This document shows positions 58,290 through 64,000 of a stretch of 64,000 nucleotides of DNA, one piece after another. The translations under genes were made by a program, and so were the position numbers. This stretch comes from Diorhabda sublineata (Eukaryota > Arthropoda > Insecta > Coleoptera > Chrysomelidae), in assembly GCF_026230105.1 (NCBI RefSeq), contig NC_079478.1, positions 18,305,653-18,369,652 of the forward strand, read 5' to 3'. The first letter of the stretch is position 1; each line of letters opens with the position of its first letter. The notes under the pieces were generated by a model that searched no databases, was not told the DNA's origin, and saw only the letters and a list, made by a program, of their open reading frames with translations.

Positions 58290-59661
58290 CACAAATATGG
58301 AGAGTCTTACACACCTTTGTAGTTTAACTAAATCTGCCTTATAATAACTTGTTTCAAGATTTAAGCACGATTTGCATTTGTTAATTGACTTCTGGCTTTA
58401 CTTTTCATTATATTCATGGAAGAGAACATTTGTTCACGCAATAGGTCGACCCGAAGATTTTCAGCACTTCATATGTTAACTTCTTCATCTCATTCATTGA
58501 AGTGTTAAGAGGATTTCATATCATCATCAGAATACTTTTATTTATTTTGAATTGCTCGATTCTCTCAGTGAAACCATTCGTTATTTTCAAAGCTTCATTG
58601 AAGAACATTCCCTTTTCCTCTTTGGACATCATTCCTGAAAAGTCACGAAATAGTAGGTGAAAGAAGTCTTCCGGAAATACTTCCTGTCAGGATAAAAGTT
58701 TTCTTGTCTGTCCACATCCCCCTTACTCACCATATTTATCGACTTCTGCATATTCCCGAAAATGAAAGGTCTCTATTTCCTTTTTCAATTTTCGAGGAAA
58801 TCCATACGCTGCTAAATTTGGAACAAGGAGAATATGGACCAACAAAAAAAACTTTTATCCTCAATGGAAGCATATCTGGACGAATACTTTGAAATGGATT
58901 GCATCTGCTATTTCGTAACTTTTTAGGTATCGACTCGAAAAATTTTCTTTCTTTTCATTGAAACAAAATGTCTCGAAATAGAAGATAAAAGCCATTCTGG
59001 AAGAGTTCTTTCAGTAGGATTAATGTATTGCTAGTCCAGAGCAATATTTTAAATATTATTTAAAACACCTCGTACTCCACTGTACTTTCAAACTTAACGA
59101 AACCATTTACATAGTCACGTGCGTATTACCGTCCGAAGTCGTGATCTACACACATACTCAGTGCGGTCATGATGTTAATTAAAATTTTGTCTTAAAGTGG
59201 CATTAATTTATTAGATATTATCCTTTCTTTCCTCTTTTTTTCCCCAACCCACTCACCATACTATGATTGTGTTTATTAATTGCCAGAAGGCTGTTCACGA
59301 TTTTAATAAATCATTTGCTTAATTTATATAAATAGAATTGAGGTTTGGTAACATTTAAATTCCTCAGTAAGAGTAAATATCAGTCCCCTTAAGTAAATAG
59401 CACAAGCCACTTCTGCCCCACATACTTTATAGATTGTTAGGAGCTTTTTTTCGGTATTTCAGTTTGGGTTTAATTTGTCATCCACTAATTTCTTCACAAA
59501 TTTATTTCTGCCATTAAATCGTTGTCTTCAAATGAGTCTTTGTCCTAGAGAAGCGGTAAGTAAGTATTGAATTAGAATCACAGCATTGACTTTTTTTAAG
59601 AATTTTCAAGATCAATTTCAATGCAACTCGTGACATGAGGACCCAAGGTTAAGAAATGCTG
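58290..59661 (-). mobile_element. hAT-like element remnant: C-terminal dimerisation region and possible 5' TIR
   Basis: The minus strand near 58500-58300 reads LTYEVLKIFGSTYCV and, frameshifted, REQMFSSMNIMKSKARSQLT NANRA, then YKADLVKLQ. This is the hAT dimerisation motif (LKMFGSTYxCEQ-FS-MN-KSK-RS-LT-ENL). About 1.1 kb upstream on the same strand, CAGCATTTCTTAACCTTGGG starts at about 59661. It resembles the CAGxGxTTCTTAACC termini of Charlie/ZBED-type hAT elements, so it may be the 5' TIR. The middle is eroded, and the 3' TIR was not found (the (TA)n tract lies there). Confidence 0.65.
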
Positions 59662-59664
59662 TTT

Positions 59665-60090
59665 TAGGGTGTCCTTTCATCTCCACAAGCGTTGACCAAA
59701 AAAATTTTCCTTTTCAGACTCGCAATTACCATTTCATGAGATTTGGTAGAGTTTAGAAGTATCTATCTATCTATCTTTTTGTTTATTTGTTGTAATCCAT
59801 TATTACTTAATGGATTTCCAAGTCATTTAAATTTACTGTGTCGTTTAAAACTAGTCTGCAATGACAGTTTTACAAGTAGTTTACCATAGTCATAAGATGG
59901 TCAAGATATAGGAATTCTTAAAAAGCTTTCAAAATCCGTTTCGTTAAAATAGAGTAACTGCGATTTATTAAACCAATTCAAATGTATAAGACGTACGTAG
60001 TGCAGTACATGAGTTCTTGGCCCCTTGTGATAAATAGAATACGTTCACAAAAATCTTTATGCACGTGTCAGTGACAAGTCTCTCTCAAGT
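59665..60090. other. Spacer with short (TATC)n run
   Basis: Contains TATCTATCTATCTATC at about 59760. Otherwise AT-rich, and no gene recognised. Confidence 0.4.
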
Positions 60091-60099
60091 TGTTGAATA

Positions 60100-60890
60100 A
60101 TGTCTCAAATTGAGTTGTTTGACCAAAGGAGGATTCACACCAACACAAATCAAAAAGATATTGGGGGCTATGGTCCTGTGACTATGACTCTTCTACACAA
60201 CATTAAATTAGTGGAAGAAATTGTTCTAAATACCCGGCGCCTACAAACAAAAGAAATTGCACCACAGACCGGTATTTCCTGTGATCGTACATGAGCATTT
60301 AATTATGACAAAAATTGTTGCAGGGTAGGTGCGTCGAATTATCAGTGCACTGCAAAAGCAACGATGAGTAGAATGCGATTTTTAGAGCTTTGCCGCGAGG
60401 ACTAAGTAAGTGTAATCCGATCAATTGTAACGATTGATGAGACTATGGTCTTTTATTATGATCCAACATCCAAAAGAGATTCCATGGAATGGCATCGGAA
60501 AGAAGAGCCCGTACAAAAAGAAGCAAAGGTCACGAAAAGCACTAAAAAAGAGATGGCTACAATATTTTAGTACTACGAGGCTATCCTTTTGATTGATTTC
60601 AATGAATCAAACACAACCGTGAGCGCCGTATATTACTTCAACTTACTAAGGCAGTTGCGTCGAAAAATTATTGAAAAAGGCGCTGCAAAATCAGACGAGA
60701 TGTGCGCTTACTTCATGACACTGCTCCAATCGACACTGCTTCGCTTTCCGAGTCTACACAAATGTGGGTTCACAGAGATAAACACACATCATATAGCCCT
60801 AATGTGGGTTCATCCGACTATTATTTGCTCGAGATTTTTTTTCAGGAGAGTTTTTTCATGATTTCTTAATTTTTTGTCACACTCGCACTG
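60100..60890 (+). pseudogene. Mariner transposase, near full core, frameshifted
   Basis: Reads MSQIELFDQRRIHTNTNQKD at the start (family assignment uncertain there). Then IVTIDETMVFYYDPTSKRDS MEWHRKEEP (first Asp present), LLIDFNESNTTVSAVYYFNL LRQLRRKIIEKGA. After a frameshift at about 60695 it gives LLHDTAPIDTASLSES (second Asp present) and SYSPNVGSSDYYLLE (third Asp present). Spacing between the second and third acids is 32 here against 34 in active mariners, implying a small deletion. It ends against an oppositely oriented mariner piece. Confidence 0.75.
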
Positions 60891-61500
60891 GTAGATCAAG
60901 CATTATCGTGGAAAAAACATCTTTTGCACTAATCCTCAGCACTTGTTCTGTATTACACAATTTCTTAATGGTCTCACATTAAACAAGTGCACCGATTGTT
61001 TGGCCTCGAGGTGGGGACTCAATCATGAGTTTTCGAGGTGTTAAGTTTCATTCCCCATGACTATCCGAGAAATAAAATCGTTACCGTCTTCATTGTAGCG
61101 TGTCAAAAAGTTTACTGTCCATTCGTTGTTTTTTGTACAGTTCAGTAAGAATTTTGGGTTTCTAACGTGAGCAAAGTTTTCGAAATTTCAGTTTTTCGGC
61201 AACAATTTCATGAATTGAACGTGAAATTTTCGGAAATTCCATAGCAAAAGCACAAATTGTAAACTTATGGCCATGCTTAAGATTCTCTTTCATTGTGTGA
61301 GCAGTTCATCAGTAACCAAAGATGAGCGTCTATATCGTTCTCCATTGTACACTTGATCACGACCTTCATTGAATTGTCTGACCTAGAAAAGGAATCACAT
61401 ATCTGATTTCACAAGCTACAAAGAACATGTCCACAGCAATGATCTGAAAATGGTGTATATTTCTTCTACTTCAGTCAGAGTAACTGCCGAAAATAATCAA
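60890..61500 (-). pseudogene. Mariner transposase N-terminal half (opposite orientation)
   Basis: The minus strand gives QVRQFNEGRDQVYNGERYRR SSLVTDELLTQ, then KENLKHGHKFTICAFAMEFP, KISRSIHEIVAEKLKFRKLC, PKILTELYKK, then FISRIVMGNET, where the usual GDETW first Asp is Asn. Degraded sequence follows, toward 60890. Together with 60100-60890 it forms a tail-to-tail pair of two different mariner lineages. Confidence 0.65.
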
Positions 61501-61504
61501 AATT

Positions 61505-62635
61505 GTTATGGCAGCGTTGGAACTTACAATATAGCTATACCTCGTATATGCATTTCGTATATTAACGACCGATTACGAAATTAGTCCCAACTTATTTTCT
61601 ACTTTCTTAAGCAAGACAATTACTTTCATAAACATGATATTTTTTGCGATAATACAGTTTCACTAGAATCGATTGGTAAATTAAAGAATCATTATAAGTC
61701 GAATTGTGTGATTAATATCGTCGAAGATATAATCTGCGTTTAAGCCGCTTGAAAAACGATTTAATAACATAATTCAAGGTTAGGTTCAAGATATCAGCTG
61801 CAATGATTTGAAAGCGAAGATTAACGATTCAATACTTTTCACACAAGTAAGCGAGAAGAACAATATATTTACTGTGCGGCAATTAATTCTTTAAAATGTT
61901 ACGATAGAAATTAATTATAACCTATCGACAATTAGAACATATATAGTTATAATTTATTAACTAGTTACATAGTTTTAAACATATCTTTATATGCAAGACG
62001 TTTCAGTAGCTATAAGTAATTTTGTTTAAAAAAACTATTACTTGAAATATTGATGTGACTTAATTATAAGATCATCGAATAAAAATAAACTAGAAAATAA
62101 TTATACAAATCTTTTTCTTCCTGTTACATGGTCTTATATAAGGGTTGCAACTCGACATAATTCCTAATAAAATCCAGCTTTGGTAGTAGATAATAAGGTC
62201 CAGCTTCGGTAGTCTGTTGTATAAATCCCATGACAATTTTTGTTACCCATTCATCATTCTGTCCATATGTTCTCTTTTGTCGCTTCTTCTGGAAATGAAT
62301 TTGACAGAGAAAAATTTTCTAACCATGTATTATACTCAGCACAGAATTCCTGTGGCATTTTGGTCATAAGTGTTTAGAAACTTTGAAAAAGTTGCTGACT
62401 TAGAAATACATAGGATGTCTAATAAGTAATGTCAGGTTTCATATGTGAAATTTCCTACGCCTCAATTTAAACATGTCGTAACTGACGCTTGAAGATCTTT
62501 CGAGCTCAGGTCGTCCACCGGATTATCGGACCTTCCATTTAAAATAATTAGATAAAATGTATAAAATCTATCGAATAGTGTCACATAAGTAAACCGAGAT
62601 TCAAACAAAACGTCAGTTAGAGGTGTTTGAACAGC
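61505..62635. other. AT-rich stretch; one unrecognised coding-like patch
   Basis: At 62370-62200 the minus strand reads LMTKMPQEFCAEYNTWLENF SLSNSFPEEATKENIW with stops after. It looks protein-like but is not recognised. The rest is non-coding. Confidence 0.35.
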
Positions 62636-62639
62636 TTCT

Positions 62640-63180
62640 TGTTCGTTTTATTAGACGCATTGTTACTTGCGATGAAATATGGATTTTTTTCAACAAGCCG
62701 AACATGGCAAATCAGTGGTAGAAAAAGGATAATTAGCAGAGAAGTCGATTCGAGTGGATGTCTGGTGTAATTGTGAATGTTTAGTGTATTTCGAAATCAT
62801 TCCAGATGGTCGAGTTATCACTACCGAGGTAAATAGTGGACAGATGATGCGAATGTGTAATGGTCTATCGGAATAATATCCAGTTTTAAACAATCCAAAG
62901 CGGGTTCTTCTACTACAAGACGATTCTTAACCATATACATACTGCGAAAGTTACGGGAAATAGTATCGGTATCAACCTCCTACGATATCCATCATTTAGT
63001 TCGGAACGGGTAACGTCAGATTACTATTTATTCAGATCCATGGCGAAATTGATTCGAAGGAAAAATTTGAAACTAAATGGGATGTTGAGAATGCAACAAT
63101 TGATTGGGTTAAAACCATAGCATACGATGGGCTATACTTCGAGAGACTTTACTTTCCGACATTATTTATGAGGCACTTTC
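62640..63180 (+). pseudogene. Mariner transposase (cecropia-like type), frameshifted
   Basis: Reads RFIRRIVTCDEIWIFFNKPN MANQW (first Asp present); then in another frame VWCNCECLVYFEIIPDGRVI TTEVNSGQMMRMCNGLSE, KRVLLLQDDS (second Asp present); then SERVTSDYYLFRSMAKLI (third Asp present) and VENATIDW, YDGLYFE. The three acids survive but are split over three frames. The N-terminal DNA-binding part is largely lost upstream. Confidence 0.75.
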
Positions 63181-63430
63181 TATACTTTCTGATTTTTTAT
63201 ATTTTTTCATATCTTTCAATTATTTCATCTTTGTTCGAAATATGTAAAAAAATTATTTCATTGCCAAATCAAAATTGTTAGCCTTTAACAAATCGAATTA
63301 ATCCAAACGGTTAATGACGATTTCTGATCCTGAAATCAAAAGATTTGGTACTTTTTATAAATGCAAGTGGACCCAGCTGATTGTTATTTAATTGTAAATT
63401 ATATCAGTTAGATAATGCGGATTTGTGAAT

Positions 63431-63964
63431 GCCACTTGGCATGATGCAAGACTACGTGCAATTCAATGCAAGATGCAATATTTCTTGATCAATAGCTTGC
63501 CTAGATGAATTTCATCTGATTGTTTAATGCAAGAAATTTGCAGCATTATCAATTTGATGCCATTTTTATTGCCTGTAAATTGTAATTCCAGAAAAAAATG
63601 AGCTTCTGATCTGCTGATATTACTTCTCTAGCCAAGAATTGCTTAATTATCTTATGTTTTATTGTTCTTAAGAGTTTTGCAAATGTTTCTCTCATGTTCC
63701 CCTTGTTCTTACTAGCCAGGTATTGGCTCATCATCGCCCGGGTGCTCTTTTCTGCCCATCAGACTCCAAAAGCAAGACAACAAGCAGCTTGATCACTTTT
63801 TCTAGTTTACTTTACCAACTTTTGTTATTTTCATTTCAAAGACGCCCACAAAATATAACATAACATTTGTTAGAAATTATTTACTTTTTCATGGAATTTT
63901 GATTGGCAAGAAACTTGCTTAATGTTAAGCAACGTGCACGTAGTCTTGCATCATGTCAAGCGGC
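63431..63964. mobile_element. 534-bp TIR element (MITE-like)
   Basis: The first 30 nt (63431-63460, GCCACTTGGCATGATGCAAG then ACTACGTGCA) are the inverse of 63935-63964 with two mismatches. Subterminal ATGCAAG/ATGCAAT motifs repeat inside the left end (63443, 63467, 63475, 63530) and GCAAG/CTTGC motifs inside the right end, as expected for transposase binding sites. An internal minus-strand frame (63549-63734) has no recognised motif. No clear target-site duplication was found, so the superfamily is open. Confidence 0.65.
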
Positions 63965-64000
63965 CTTAACTATTTTCTGGTTCTCATTAATTCTCTAGAA

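Noticed and set aside
58704..58892. 62-codon + frame and parallel frames resembling a mariner C-terminus (SPYL-ST-AY)
   Set aside because: Match to the PPYSPDL block is too weak, and no other mariner part adjoins it.

Overview
This 64 kb window is AT-rich eukaryotic DNA from an animal, almost certainly an insect. There is no bacterial gene organisation: open frames are short and scattered, and nearly every recognisable coding stretch is a decayed transposable element. The mix (many mariner lineages, jockey-like and RTE-like non-LTR elements, Penelope, Copia, piggyBac, pogo, hAT and Tc1 fragments) is typical of large insect genomes. A beetle or hemipteran is possible, but the order cannot be fixed from this sequence.

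The one clear host gene is on the + strand. Two exons, 45548-45699 and 55372-55549 (or 55559), together encode a calponin-homology (CH) domain of the MICAL-like (MICALL) type. The splice phase joins perfectly across a 9.67 kb intron. The first contains the likely start codon. Later exons were not found and probably lie beyond the window. A CpG-rich stretch at about 24612-24730 ending in a strong splice donor is a speculative upstream non-coding exon.

Region by region: 1-10 kb holds a jockey scrap, a DD41D mariner-related transposase, a split RTE reverse transcriptase and a SETMAR-type mariner. 10.9-14.2 kb holds one copy of a dispersed repeat, a piggyBac remnant, a jockey C-terminus and a gutted Tc1-like transposase. 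15-23 kb holds a Penelope-like terminus with a hammerhead-ribozyme-like fold, jockey and RTE remnants, and another mariner-related transposase. 24-31 kb holds two more copies of the same jockey family, mariner and THAP pieces and a BED/hAT transposase. 32-36 kb holds two mariners, one complete from TIR to TIR with TA flanks, plus the inverted second copy of the dispersed repeat. 37-44 kb holds degenerate repeat arrays, jockey/RTE tails and a Penelope GIY-YIG endonuclease.

The CH-domain intron (45.7-55.4 kb) carries pogo, Copia, IS630-like and mariner remnants. It also holds a large head-to-head inverted repeat (51.2-52.8 kb), built from two copies of an arthropod repeat-associated gene with a 25-nt spacer. 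Transcription of the host gene would fold this into a long hairpin RNA. From 56 to 64 kb there are further jockey, hAT and mariner remnants, a (TA)n tract and a short TIR element at the right edge.

None of the element proteins is intact. Most show stops, frameshifts or lost catalytic residues, so the window reads as a host gene embedded in old, nested transposon debris. All family assignments were made by eye from translated motifs, without database searches.
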